A stretch of DNA of 64,000 bases from Cylicocyclus nassatus. Its lineage: Eukaryota; Nematoda; Chromadorea; Rhabditida; Strongylidae. Under the pieces are notes generated by a model. The model did not search any database and was not told the origin of the DNA. It saw only the letters and a list, made by a program, of their open reading frames with translations. This document shows positions 33,236 through 46,300 of this stretch, in pieces. The first letter of the stretch is position 1; every line of letters begins with the position of its first letter. Where the stretch lies: the NCBI GenBank assembly GCA_958299035.1, contig CATQJL010000316.1:44947585-45011584 (forward strand), written 5' to 3'. A program made the position numbers and the translations under genes.

Positions 33236-36200
33236 AAACAGGTGAAATGCGAGGATGTGGCAAAACGCTCGAGATCGATAACGAGGCGAATATATTGCGA
33301 TAACAAACATAGGACGTCATAAGTCCAATTAATGCATAGCGCTTCGCTTCATAGCCTCAATATGGGTAAGTGCAACAGATTCTGGATATAGACAAAAAGA
33401 AACTTGAGTAAGAGCTCTACTAATGCATTAAGTCAATCGTATGCTTGAATCTAACGCAACTTCATAAAGGTGATAATTTATAAGTTTATAGATTAGTGGC
33501 TACTGAAGCAGACATTTCGTAGATCTAGGAAATGTGATCAAATGAAAGACGGATTATCTCACCACATCCATGTTTGGACCAGAAATTCCCCCAGAAATAC
33601 TGCTGCAGCTCCCACATTTTTATGCCTTATAATTCATCGTCTACACTAATGATAATGCAGTCATGATAGCGCGTTCTGCGCAATGAATAGATATAAAAAG
33701 TGAGACCAATTTTTTGCAAAAAAAAAAATCGACACAAGAACTAAGGATGTGGTTACAAATTTTGAAAAACACGAACGCATAGATTCATACCGTTGATGGT
33801 GTGGCTAGTTACTTTGAAACTTTAAAAAAAAATCCCGTTGATGGTATGGATCCGCCCTTGATCAAGCTGACTTCAATCATAAAATCAAACGTCACCCGTC
33901 TGCCATTTCCCTCCCCTTCAGGTAAGAGCGCAAGATTGGAGATTTTTTTATTGGAAAAAAAAAGAAGAGAGCCAAGAAAAAATGGTAATTGAATGGAAAA
34001 GGCTAGAAAATTTTGAAGTTTTGATGTAGAATAAATCAAGATTCGGGAGTGGCTGCAAAACTGAGAGGAAATTTGGCTGAAGCTAGAGTCCTTAGAACTT
34101 GTATATAACAATGGAAAAGCGCTGATTTCGCTTTTTATTCTGGCAAAAAAAAACGGCAGGGTAGAAGAGAGGTAATAAGTTCCTTCATTTCATAAGCAAT
34201 CGCTTAAAAGGTCGAAAATTGAAAAATCACGATAATGAGATGGGCAAGTTGAAGTGCTTTGGAAAGAGGTTGTCGAGAAATACTGGCTACTCCTGTCTGT
34301 TCTACTGAATGAGGAGACGTCTGAAAAGGTTGCACTTGTTCTAGAATATCTGCTCCAAAGTACGTGCAGATAAGAGAGTCAAGCGGGCTTCCTACTTCTT
34401 GCTTCTTTGACCTTTGGATTGGCACATAAATGGAGAACGTTAGAGAGTTGTGTGCAAGGCTTCAGCTATCTTTATGATGCGATTGACTTTTTGAGATGGT
34501 TCGCATGGCAACGCTTTCGTCGCAAACATCGAAATATTCGCTGCAGCCGTGCAGCCACAGCAAAGTACACACCGAGCGCCCGACGCTCGACACGGGGACC
34601 TGCGCGGAAAAACGTGCAATGCAACGGCGTGCACGTGAACGCGCAAGTTGCATTTGCACTGAAGCGGACGGTGTGCCGAGCGAAAGAAGCGAAAGACTCA
34701 AGATTAGAAAGTCAACGCTCGCTGCAACGCTGCAAATTTATTGTCGATCGCTTGGCGAGTGTCGGAGAGATGTTCCACTTTGTGACAGCCCTACAGTAAG
34801 CGAACGATTGCTTTCACCGCATTCGAAGTGAAAAAGAATATAACGAGAGTCACATCAGTGACCTTGCAGAGATAATGAGAACTTCTTTTTAGTTAAAAAC
34901 CATGCAGATCAAATTTGCAGATGGCGTGCAAGCAGTGCAATGAATTAAAGGAGCAAAAAACAATATACTCTTGCTCATGCAATTTTTTCTTACTATGACC
35001 CTGACTCCTTAGGAGGAGAAGATGAAGAAGATAAACTGGGATCACGACATCATTCAGGAACCAGAAAAGGAAGTAAGCAAAAAAGGCCCAAACTACTTGT
35101 GTACAAGTATGTTCAGTGTTTCCAAGTTGCATGACTGCAGATGATGTACATGAAGCTAAAAATACGATACGGCTAATGAAACAAGCACTTGGAATCAAGA
35201 ACAGTAATCCTTAACTGGAAAAATATCATAGCTTGTGTGTCAAAGCAGTAAAAAATTCTCTAGTCTTTGTTTAGCACCTGAGTAGAGATCAAGACGAGAT
35301 TTCTTGTTGTTTAGCAGTAAAACCGGCAAGAGACACGTACGAAGGAGTCTCATAAAGTACCGACAAGGAGGGAAGGCATTAAGGTTCTTAAATAGCAGAA
35401 GAATACCAATCATTGAAGAAAATACTCGCGATAAGGAGAACGACGACAACGGCCAAAATTAGCCCTCAATGAGTATGAAAGGTATAAAAGTTGACAAATG
35501 TATAATTTGCAGGGATAGCAGATCACATAATTCTGTAATGCTTACAAGGGAAGAAACAAGGTACAAGGGATCGCATAGCCAGTATTCAGATGAAGTTTCA
35601 GTTAGTACTGCGGGAAACGTTTAGGCGTTTTCTAGAGGTTGAAACTTACTCCCATAAAGAAATTGAGAGCATGTGGATGTGCAGCTTGCCAAGACTCGAT
35701 GATGTGCGTAACTCGAGAAGATACGCTTTCCAGAAAAAAAGACTTTATTACAAGCACAGTATTCTAGCTCCAGCATGTTCTTTACATCCAGTATTTTCCT
35801 CTTCATATAACTGCTTCGAATCAACCGGCTTTACTTCACTTTACTTATAAACTTAAGGTGTACCATAAAAGAAAGAAACAAAGACTACAATGTAGGCATT
35901 CCTAACCCGACAGAGGTCTAATGGCATGTATGAATGATAAAGACTCAGACCCATAAATTCTGCAAATCCGCTTCCCAAAGATTAGCAGAAATGCAGGGAA
36001 GTTCATTTGATCAAAGACGACTAAATCTTCCTTCTTCTAAAAACTTGAGTTGCGATATTTTTCAAGCCGCATCTGATATAATAAATCTTCTTTCTGCTAG
36101 CTGTTTAAACCCTGGCATTTCTTTCCTTTCGAATTTCACTCGGTAGTGAGCAGCTGATAATATTTACTTAGGATGTCATATATAATAGTTGAGATATGGC

Positions 36201-38999
36201 TAAGGCAGCACTTCCTGAAGTTAGTAATTTCAAAGAAGATCGAGAGCTTAGCGAGAAATCTTTGGATCCCCCCTATAATTCTTCAGTTGCGCATTTTTTC
36301 TCCCAAAAACAAATTGCGGCGAAGGTGCTATGGAAATGCTGGACTCGAAGTGTGTTGCATTGCACTATTACTTTTACCTGTGCGTCACAGACTAATTAGG
36401 GCCAGGCCCCACCTTCACGTGTTCCAAAAGTGATTTGCCTTGAGAGTGCAGTGCAAGCGATTCTGCTAGTTTTGCAACCTCCTCAGGATCGTTTGCACCC
36501 GCTGTTTTTCAGCCTTTGATACAGTAGGAACAACACTTGAACTCTCAGGAGTTTTTTTCCCTCTTGCCCAGTGTCTCCGCACAGAGAACGCTCTTTCTTG
36601 CATTACTTCCTTCATCGCCGTCTGGCTCTGCAGGCTCTGCAAATGCAATGGTGGCACTAGAACCCCTCTAATGATCAATGAGGCAATTTCTTTTGCAGAC
36701 CCCAATACCGTAATTCGTATGCAACTGGTGCAATTAGATGCAAAAGGCTTTTTTCAAGTTACATGAATTCCCTGGAAACGCTGCAACAATATAAAAGCTG
36801 CATATTGACCTCCACATTTGGATGGAATACATTTCGAAATGGATGGTAAGTAACCTTCAGTCAAAAGAAATGGGCAAAGCCCCTTCAAGCATGAAAATCG
36901 GCTTTGCAGCTTCACAGTGATAAGATCGAGTTGCTACGGTTTCTATGGATTCTTAAGCTTGGAGTAAAAATCTGCTGCAAAATAAAGCCGTGATAGAGCC
37001 AGATGTAAGGAAAGCAAGAGAATGTACAGCTGATGCACCATTAAATGAAGCTAAGCCGGTGATTGGCGTGAGATTGCGGAAGACAGGATTCAAAGCAACA
37101 TATGGGACTGCTAAGATGTACGAGAAGCCGTTGTTATTTTCAGTAAATAAACAATATAAATTTGGAGACAAAGAATTAGCTGACAAAAACATTGTTGGAG
37201 CTTTATTGTTCACAACAATTTTACTTAATACCACACCAAGAGGTTATGAAGATTCATTTATAAGATACTTCTTTTCCTCGTTTGGTAGTAAGAATTTTTG
37301 ACGAGCGCCATAAGCACGAATAGATCAAAGCGAGCCGCATTCTCAGTATTCAGATCCAAATTCTATTAGCATCTTCCAAGATATGACCAAAAACTTCCTC
37401 CTCCACCCCTTCGCTTCATCCAAAAAAATTTCCAATGACTAAAACAAGGATGACAAGATTTCGAGATAAGGTGATAAGCAAAAGCAGTGTAGCTCTTAGA
37501 ATCTTCATTTCTGGGTGATTTCAAATCATTCGCAGCATGAAGCTCGAAGTTTTCAAAAAGTGGACGTAATGGCAGCCAAGACTGACGGAAATTTCGTGGG
37601 GCTAAAGTTCTTGTAAGAATTTCAGATTATCTCAAAGACCCCTGATAAAACGAGGTCTGCACATTGTTATAACTCGAACAGATCAACCTAAAAATTTTGT
37701 CCATTCGCGCGAGGGCATATGGAAGAGATGCGGTCCTTGCATGAAAATGAGAGTCGAAAGATGAGAAAATGAATAACAGTCTATCCTTTTATCGCATTTT
37801 GAAATGATCGGAAGAAAAAGGAAGATTTGCTGATCTTCGACGAAAGTTGTCCTTTCAGAACTCATGACCACGTCGCTCACAAAGTTTCACAAATATACGT
37901 GAGAACTAGAGAACTAGAGACGCCATTGCAAACCAACACTATTTTCAAAAGGAAGACGGCTTTTCAGCCATATTAGGTATAATATAAAGCCATTAAAAAA
38001 GTACACAGCGAACACATGTTGCATTTCATTGACATAGAACAATACGGTAACGGAAAGGATGTTCAGTTAGATAGTCGAAGCGTATGAGCTACAGGGGCAA
38101 GTCTATACGGTGACTGTGTCGTTTAGATAAATTGGACTTCCGTTTCGTCACATAATAGATTCAATTAGATGATCAATACTAATGAATAGCGCGATATCAG
38201 AGTTAATAGACTATTACTAATTCGAGTACAATGATAGCATCAGACCAAACTCCACAGAACTACCTTGTATCCTTGTCAAGCGCTTCACTGTTGACATTGC
38301 GTAATCGGTTTACCTTTGAAGAAGAGAGAATGACTCTCTTCAGAAGACTTCTTATGCATCTTACACCAACTATTGAATACGGAAAAATATTCTGAATCAT
38401 CACAGGCTGGCTATGTTGTACAGCATAATAGGAGCTGCTCTTCTATTGTAAAGTTTTCAATGAAATATGAGACAAGCAAGATATACGCTTGGAATAAACG
38501 AAACTGGTAACCGCGGAAACTGACGTTCAAAGATTCAAACATTTGAATCCAAACATTTCTTAGAGCAAATCTGAGCTTCAGATATAGAGCACATAGGCAA
38601 AAAATTTGTATTAGTTATTGGATGCCCCACATTTGCCTTAGTGGAAAATTCGGATATGAAAAGGGATGCAAGAAAATTTTTTACGCGAAATCTAGACCGA
38701 TTGAACAATCGTTCGGAAGAAGTTCACGAAAATTTCACAAAAATGGTTGGCGGACCAAACCTGCGATACCACATTTATCAGATAAACAACTAATCATCAG
38801 GCTACATGGCCACTGACTCCGACTATCAGTATTTCTTTTAATGCGATGTTTTTGGAAACCTGCCAAGTAAATGCATTAATAGCTCTCTCAGAGTGACCGT
38901 TATCAGATTCGAAAAGCGTTTATCTCACATACATAGTGGCAGTGCATTGTACCTTACTCTAGTAAGTACTTGGAAATTTATGTGGAAATCCTTACATAG
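33236..38999. other. upstream region of the cyclase gene; no gene recognised
   Basis: No conserved exon was found in this 5.8-kb stretch. Short frames at 36466-36705 (minus) and 36990-37301 (plus) look mildly protein-like but match nothing I know and lack clear exon borders. A GC-rich patch lies at about 34490-34760. The cyclase promoter is expected in the right-hand part closest to 33236. Confidence 0.35.
34490..34760. promoter_or_regulatory. GC/CpG-rich patch
   Basis: About 270 bp rich in CG dinucleotides (for example CCGAGCGCCCGACGCTCGAC and CGTGCACGTGAACGCGC) in AT-rich surroundings, 1.3 kb upstream of the cyclase start. Open frames run through it on both strands, which is expected of high GC. 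It could be a distal promoter or first exon, or an old GC-rich repeat. The evidence is composition only. Confidence 0.25.
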
Positions 39000-39376
39000 A
39001 TGCACCATTCACAATTCTCGACTTCCGTGTTCTTGTCGTTCTTGGGCCTTTCCATGCCCCTGTTCCGAAAATCAAGTCGAGAATCCGCGAAAACTCCGGC
39101 AATCCCTGTTCTGCAGGAACCGCAGGGCGAGTTTTCCGGAACGGGCAATTGTAGGGTTCTCGGTGATTGGTTGAGTGCGCATGGATGGGCGGGACGAAAG
39201 CCACGCCCACTCAAAGAGGTGGAGAAAACGTGGCGAATCCGTCATGCGAAGGCACTTTTCTAACCCTGGAAGCAACTTTTGGCAGCGCGAGTTGGGAAAG
39301 TACACAGTTGGGGGCCCCGCTACCGTTGAGCATCAAAATCTCATCGACCCCATTTTGGGTGGACCGTGCCTCTAAG
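39000..39376. mobile_element. palindromic MITE, GGCACCGTCCACCC family
   Basis: The right end GGGTGGACCGTGCC (39358-39371) is preserved and the left end is decayed (GATGCACCATTCACAATTCT). Inverted blocks inside include CTCGACTTCCGTG. GC-rich body with CGCAGGGCGAGTTTTCCGGA. Overlapping open frames on both strands are by-products of the GC-rich palindrome. Confidence 0.65.
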
Positions 39377-40958
39377 CCAGTGTCCAGTGATGCTGCACAC
39401 ATTCAAAACTTCTGAGCCTATTTAGTCAACCCTCTTTGCGAATCAGACAGTGTATAGTGACCAAATGATTTGCGCGAAGAAGTTCTGTTGGTTCACACGC
39501 GAGGTCTCCGCGCTGCGGATGCGCAGTTCTCCAAAGGGACTTCACAATGAGATTTGGTGTGTGATATCTCTCTATATGCGAAGCATACCCTGACTGACCG
39601 CGCACATTGAGATTCACGTGTGAAATGATATATTTACCACGTGCTAGAACTGCTTATTGAAGAGCGTCATTTTATTAATTACCTAACTTATCTTTGCCTC
39701 TCGACTTCCTCTCCCTATACGTAACAAATGGGCTCGCGTTAAAGCGTTGCTTTCATGTCAAATGGGTCCTAGCATACGAATTTTGGGATTGACATGACAC
39801 TAGAGAGACTCAAAGAAAAACTTGGAACCAAAAAAGTGATCAATTATAGTGTGGAAAAGAGGCGCCCATTAACAATTTACACAGCTCCATGTCTTGTCTT
39901 TTAAAATCCCTCCCAAATTCATACAAAAAGTTCAGCGCTTATGTGAAAATGACAGCAGCATTACCAAGAGTGGTGGCGAAAGCGCTTCAAAAATTGGTCT
40001 TCATGATACAGAAAATCATGCAAATGACGTGGTTACGGACGTGGTGAAGTGCTTTTGTGTGGTAACACTCCTCCTATTCGTTTTGAAAAACGTTGCCTCC
40101 CATCCCTTTAAAAAGATTTCTGACTGCAAATAACAGCGACCACATAAGTGCCTTGAGATGGCAGGCAATCATGCAAATTCTTTTGTTATTTCTATACACC
40201 GGGAAGACAAGAGGATGCTAGGTGTCAGGATGGAAGATGTTTCTAGCAAAAAGCAAAAAGTGAATTTTGTTTTAAAATACTTTTAAACTTATGTACTCCC
40301 TAAGATTCCTCAATACATCAGCTTCTACACGACTGGTGCGCTTATGCAAGGTGCGAAGTCAAATCATCTCTCTGCTGAACCATTACTAGTCTAATCGCAT
40401 AGATACCGATATAGTCACTTTGAAAAAATCCGTAAAAAAAATTGTATGAATGGAGAAGTGCGGAACTGAATCAGATTCCTATGAAGTTCCAAGGAAATTA
40501 CGTGAACTATATAGAAAAAGTGCCCTACTACCAGAAGTGGGCAACTCATTCAAAATCCATGACCCTCCCATTTTCACGTTAATGCGATTCGTATCAAATG
40601 TTCACCATCAACACATTGACGACTGCTTGACACACCATGTGTGTCAAGGCTTGAACATTGGTAAAATAGCTACTATTTTGATATAAACTCACTCCATGAG
40701 CTTTCTTTTGCATAGAATCTAGGGATGACTTCTACCTTTTTTGTCAGCCTTTCAGCTCTACTGTAGGTGTACTGTAGATGGCAGTATGCGTAAATATAAT
40801 TGAAAAAGTGGACTGGTTCGACAACAACTAAAAGTCTGCATGGTCGTCAATGTGTTAAACAATAAAAACGGTGTTCATGATTCGTCTCCTTTGCCGCAAT
40901 CTACAACCTAATCCCAGCCTTGCTAAAGAAAGTGCGCTATATTCAAGCAATTCAGTGT
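39377..40958. other. no gene recognised
   Basis: Spacer between repeats with short chance frames only. No conserved exon, RNA gene or long inverted repeat was seen. Confidence 0.35.
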
Positions 40959-41099
40959 ACACTTTGATTGACAGGAGGGGCTTCGAGGCCTGATCAAGGC
41001 TAGGGAATATACTGAGAGCACGTCGCTACAGATACGCAGACTGCGTCGTGAGTGCAAGCGGTCGCCTTCCAACCGCCAATCCCGTCGAATCAAAGGGTA
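40959..41099. repeat. fold-back element, second copy of the 13398 family
   Basis: TACACTTTGATTGACAGG on the left faces CGAATCAAAGGGTA on the right. The middle ACGCAGACTGCGTCG matches the centre of the element at 13398-13571, and CTTCCAACCGCCAATC matches its right arm. It is more diverged than that copy. Confidence 0.55.
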
Positions 41100-41142
41100 G
41101 CTGGCGCTCAAAGGGGAATACGTTAAATTCAAATGTGTTTCT

Positions 41143-41515
41143 CTTAAAGGCACCGTCCACCCAAAGTGAGGGTTCATGAGATTCAATGGCATACTAATGT
41201 GGACCCCCGCACTAGGCCAACCCCCAAGTTTCCCCGCAAAAGATTGCTTCCGGAGCGAGAAATCCGCTCTAGGTACGTGAAACGTGATCCAAAAGTGGTC
41301 ACTCCGCCCATTTTGCAGCTTTGGGGGCTGCGGCGCTGATATACGCCGGGCGATAACCGCGCCGCAGCCCTGCAAACTGCACTTCCACCCGTCCCGCTTT
41401 CTCCAAAATAGGGGTTTGCGGATTCTCGACTTCATATTCGAAATCAGGGCCTTCAGAAGGCCCGGAAGCGACAAAAACATGGAAGTCGAGAATTTGGGTG
41501 GACGGTGCCTTTAAG
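41143..41515. mobile_element. palindromic MITE, intact GGCACCGTCCACCC ends, TTAA-flanked
   Basis: Starts TTAAAGGCACCGTCCACCCA and ends with the exact complement, so TTAA stands at both edges. Internal blocks such as CTGCGGCGC and GCGCCGCAG pair. It is the best-preserved member of the family in the window. A 185-codon minus-strand frame (40923-41480) crosses its edge and is not a gene. Confidence 0.8.
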
Positions 41516-41955
41516 GGTACATATGCCACAGATGCCACACCTACAACTACGTGGGTATACACATATAAACGTTGCAGGATTATTTCAGTGTATGGTTTTA
41601 GAATTTTAGAAGTTCACTGAAACCTCAACTATGCGCTGAAGGACAGTGCAACCAACTTACAAGATCCAAGGTTGCCTTTGGAGATTCTTGGATTGTAGTT
41701 TTATTTGGAATGAGCCTTGGAACTATGAAAAAGATTATTTTCAGAATTTCTTCACAGCAGGGAAGCAGTGGATAGAAATGCAGCCCTTTCCTCAGAGAGA
41801 AGACAGTAGATGCGGATAATCTCCTAACCTCATAGCTATAGCTAATTACACTAAATATAGTTTAGCGTAATTGGCAAACTACCAAGGTGAAACCTATGCT
41901 TGTGCTAAGCTTGAGAAGTTCTTGGAAAAAAATTCGAGTCGGTTTCGTAGCTATA
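41516..41955. other. no gene recognised
   Basis: AT-rich spacer without conserved exons. Confidence 0.3.
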
Positions 41956-42160
41956 AGGCCCCGGTCAGACTTCACGCGACTTAATCGTCGCGACCAAATC
42001 GCCAAGATTTCCATTCATTTTCATTTCACATTCAACAATTTCGGTCTGGAAAAGTATCACAACCGAATGCAAGTTGATCTGCATGGAATGATGTTGTAAC
42101 AGTTGTCTCCTCGCGATTCAGTCGCGACGATCAAATCGCGTGAAGTCTGCCCGGGGCCTA
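41956..42160. repeat. fold-back element, AGGCCCCGG ends
   Basis: AGGCCCCGGTCAGACTTCAC followed by GCGA is inverted against TCGCGTGAAGTC and CCGGGGCCT at the right end. Next inside, ATCGTCGCGAC pairs with GTCGCGACGAT. The centre of about 90 bp is unpaired and AT-rich. Related TCGCGACG-type repeats occur near 58930-58965. Confidence 0.75.
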
Positions 42161-42967
42161 AGGTATATTAGAGATACAGCATCTAAGCTGTTAACCGCAC
42201 AGTCAGTCTAACCAAATAAACTTTTTTTATTGCATTTCCATTATCCTAGGCTTCTGCGAGTAATTGAGTACGAAGAAATAGAAAGCACCGCCTTATATAG
42301 CCTGTCTCTTGCCACACTCCTTCGTCCTAGATAGTCCTTTCCAGCTCATCCCAAACAAACGAAAACTCTGATTCAACGTCTAAGTGCTTTCCTATGCGCT
42401 CTGTTTCAGTTGATCAAAAAAGGCTAGTCACTCGTTTAATGTTTCTGCTTGCTCCAGTTAAACAAAACTTGTATTGAATCTCATGCGTTGTAATATGAGC
42501 AAAAAAGCAAATTCGTTTGTAGGCAAGCGATTGTGAATAAGAAAAGAGTGAGATATATACTAGCTTTGGTGAATAGATGAACAACAAATACTGCATACTG
42601 AATCTGGCTGAATGGTAGAGAATAAAAGAGGAGAGCAGAACAAGAAAACTGTTCCGGTTTTGATTATGGAAGCAAAAGGATCTTCAGAGAAACACAACAC
42701 GCCTAGTCATCATCCTGCATATTTTCAGCATGCAACATATCATCCGAACAACTTTCAGGCACTTTGACAATCGCATATTCAAAAAAAATGAAAAGTTTCT
42801 TTCAGAAAAGAAGCAGAAACAAATGCCATCAATTTCCAAAAATGGAAAAATATAGGTAAGCGAAGATAGGGCGTAAGAGGTTCTGTCAGAATCCAACTAA
42901 AAAGTTATTTCTCTCACTGTTCTTGGTGAAAATAAAAAGGCATTTTTGCGATTTTATAGGGAGCATT
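42161..42967. other. no gene recognised
   Basis: AT-rich spacer with short chance frames only. Confidence 0.3.
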
Positions 42968-43334
42968 TGAAGGCACCGCCCACCCAGATTCTGAACTCCT
43001 TATTTCTGTCTTCCGGGGCCTTCTCATGCTCCTGATCCCTAATATGAAGGCGAGATCGCGAAAACGCCGACAATCTCTGTTCGAGGAACACGCAGGAAAC
43101 ACGCAGGCCCGTTATCCGGAACGGTAACTGGATGGGTGCGCACGGATGGGCGGGCATTACTGGAGGGGCGTTGCAGCTGAGGGGTCTCCTACAGTGTTTG
43201 TTGTTCCGGAATGATTTTCTCGCTTTTGAAGCGAGATTTTACGCTGCGACTTGGGCATTTGTTTGGTAGGGACCCTTTCATCATATACTGCCAAAAACTC
43301 AGGACTCCTAACTTAGGGTGGACGATGTCTTTAT
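42968..43334. mobile_element. palindromic MITE, GGCACCGCCCACCC copy
   Basis: The left end AAGGCACCGCCCACCC and right end GGGTGGACGATGTCTTTA are inverted with several mismatches. The interior carries GTTATCCGGAACGGTAACTG and other sequence related to 39000-39376. It is an older copy than 41143-41515. Confidence 0.65.
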
Positions 43335-46300
43335 CATATTCTGTTTGTTATACAATTTTTGTGTGCTCCAACTCTTTCCTGATGATACTCCACGAGTAAT
43401 CCCAACCAGGCCCACGCGAAAGATCCAAAACTTACACAGAGGAATGAATGCGTTAAAGAAAATTTCCAACCTTAATAACGAAATGATTGTTTACTGACAG
43501 CAAGCAAGCAAGAAGCACAAGAGACTGCATTACGTCATTAACAAGAGCGGAGCAAAATATAGAGGCAGAAGTCTTCGAGAATGACGTGTGCACTTCTATA
43601 CAAGTTAGGGATACTGCAAGGGAAAAGATGAAATATTCATGCGATGTCCAACAGCAATGCCTTACGACTAAGAACAATTAGAAAAAAGGATGTACAGATG
43701 AGCTAAACACCACCACACAAAGTTCTGAAAATTTTCCGCACGCAAGTAACTTGCAAGGTTCGAAAATTTTTTGGTGATGTCACTTTTTCACAAAATGATT
43801 TCATATTTGAAAAGCAAGTTGTCCGCTTCAAACCCATCTTTTGCAAACAATCGAAACGGGTAAATTCTGCAAAAAATCAATAAGTTTATTATTTTTCTTA
43901 AACTTGCAAAGAAAATTTCTGATGACGCAGTAGGTTGTTTGTGCCGTCCATGCATATTTTCGCTAGGATTTTTCGAAATGTAGTCTTTCACCAGAAAATT
44001 TCAAAGAACTAAAATTTGCTTAGATTTATTGACACATTAGCTTATCCACAGATAAACGAATTGCATGACTTAGCTCAAGGGACCATTTAACATTTGCATT
44101 ACATAATATAAGGATATAGCTATGCACCCTTCGGAGAAATTGGGGGCTAGAAGAGTGGGGTATGTAAGAGGCTCAAAAAACCTTAGGACGGTGAGCTCAC
44201 TAGTTTCTTTGCTTTGCCGCCCTCCCCCCGCCCCCCCTACCTCACTCGTTGACCTCATCGAATAGAATTTTTGTGACCGTCACTACCCTGCATTTACTGA
44301 AAGGGAGGCAAGGTTAAGAAAACAACAGCAGGAGGCGAAAACGTCCTTAGAAGGATGGGTGGGAAAAGATTAGTTTCCAACAGTTATTCTTGAAAGTAAT
44401 TTCTATTGGAGGTCATTTATCATGGATCAATTGAGGAAAAATTATGAAGCCTACAAAGGAAGCCATATGTAAAAGCTGAAGTGACTTTGGAAAGAACCAC
44501 ACTTAAAATCATCATGTAATTAGTTGCAGCTATGAAGAAGAAAAGCAAGATAGATCCCTTCTATGAGAAGATTTGAGAACACATCCAATACACGATGCAG
44601 TGCCGTGCGAGAGCTTGCACTCTTTGTTTTCCATCACAGTTAGAAATCTGCACTTTGAGTGAATAAACAATTTTTATTCAAATTTTTTCATTTTATCACA
44701 TGATGCTGTGATAAGGTTCACGTGTCTTGTCTTATGAGAAATAGATGTCACCTGCTTTCCGCAAATTGACAGAGACAAATTTGTTTCGCGGTTAGGATTT
44801 CGAAGTTAATTTTACTTGGATCTATAAGCGTCCCTCATTGAGCAAACATTACTGCAAATCGGAATCGTACGCTGCTTTATGCAAATTGTGAAATTCAGGC
44901 TACAACCAGGACCAAAAACGTTCAGCAATCAACAAAAACACATTCTTATAATCCCAAAACTGTTCTTTGCTACAAGAATGTTTTATTCTCCTAGAAGAAA
45001 CTAGTAGAGAATATTGCGACTTTGAACGAACAAAAGAGCATAAAGATTATTTTTCTAAGCTCTCCATCCTCCGAACAGAATAGTAAAAAAGGTGAGTTCG
45101 AGTAATTACTACTTCATACTAGAATGAAATCAAACCATCTATAATCTAGTAAATGCGACGGTCAATATATAGCGCTCTGCGATGAAGGCAACATTTGCGC
45201 GAAAACAAATGCCATGCACGTTAAGGCCGTCGACTGCCTGCGACTTACCCTAAAAAATAACCATAAAAGGTGCACTCCATTAGGGGGTGGAGAGGGAGAG
45301 CGGGGGGGGGGGGGGGTGGAGATCTAGGGATGGTACGGGTAGGCAACTCGAGTCATGGGAAGATTTTAAACCTGTCCTTGTACACGGGGACAGGTTCCTT
45401 ACCCTCCCTTTTTAGCGGTGACCTGACTACAAACCTATTTCTAGCTGCTAAGACAGTTCATTCTAGCTCGATCAGCTTCAAAAAGTGTGAGCTGAATAAA
45501 CGATAACCTACGATAACTTCATATACCTATGAATAAATTCAGAAATTAAATCTAACAGTCTATTAGAGATGACCACATTAGAACCCTTTTTTGTAAAGAA
45601 ACGAAAATTCTTGTTGACTTCTCCAATATGAGCAGCTAGGCATCCCAAATATGCATTCGGTAATTTTAATGCGCAACAGGTCAGCAAAAAACATCTTTTT
45701 TTTTTCAAAATTTTGCTCCATGAAGAAACAAAAGCCGAATCTAGAGATATGATATGGTCAAAGTGCCTTTCGAAGTCGATTTATGAAACTCATATAGTTG
45801 AATATAGGTGGTACTTGCTTCATGACCCTTTCCGACAACAAGGAATTTTAGCTATCCTTCGCTCATCTTAAGCAGTTCAAGCCCATCATCACATTTTCAT
45901 ACTTCACCCCGCGCGGACAATACAGCAGATACTCAGCCTGTGCATGTATTGGATATTTGTTGCATCCGGCGGGACCTCCCACTTTTGACGACATATAGTC
46001 CTCTACACCGTAACCGCCGATGAATAAGGGGCGTGGCGTGGCGTGCACCGCTAAATGACAGGCGCAAAGCCTTTGCACCTCGACTAAATATACCTAACGC
46101 CACGCCCCTGTACCATTGCCTACGCTTGCTGTCGTCAATGCAAGAACCTAAGTAATCGTCAGATGTGTTTGGCTAATTGTGATTTTGCATCATATCTTTA
46201 CAAGCCAATAAGATAAGCGTACGAGAGCGCAAATTTATCACCGGAAACGGCCAGAGCTCACGCAGAAATTGGAAGTGTTGCGGCGTGGTCGTGAGTGCGA

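Noticed and set aside
34407..34831. overlapping plus and minus frames of 100-130 codons
   Set aside because: Produced by the CG-rich patch, which lowers stop frequency in all frames.
36466..37301. two short protein-like frames (36466-36705 minus, 36990-37301 plus)
   Set aside because: No splice borders or homology that I can support; the second is open on both strands.
40923..41480. 185-codon minus-strand open frame
   Set aside because: Runs across the edges of two fold-back elements; openness follows from GC-rich palindromic sequence.
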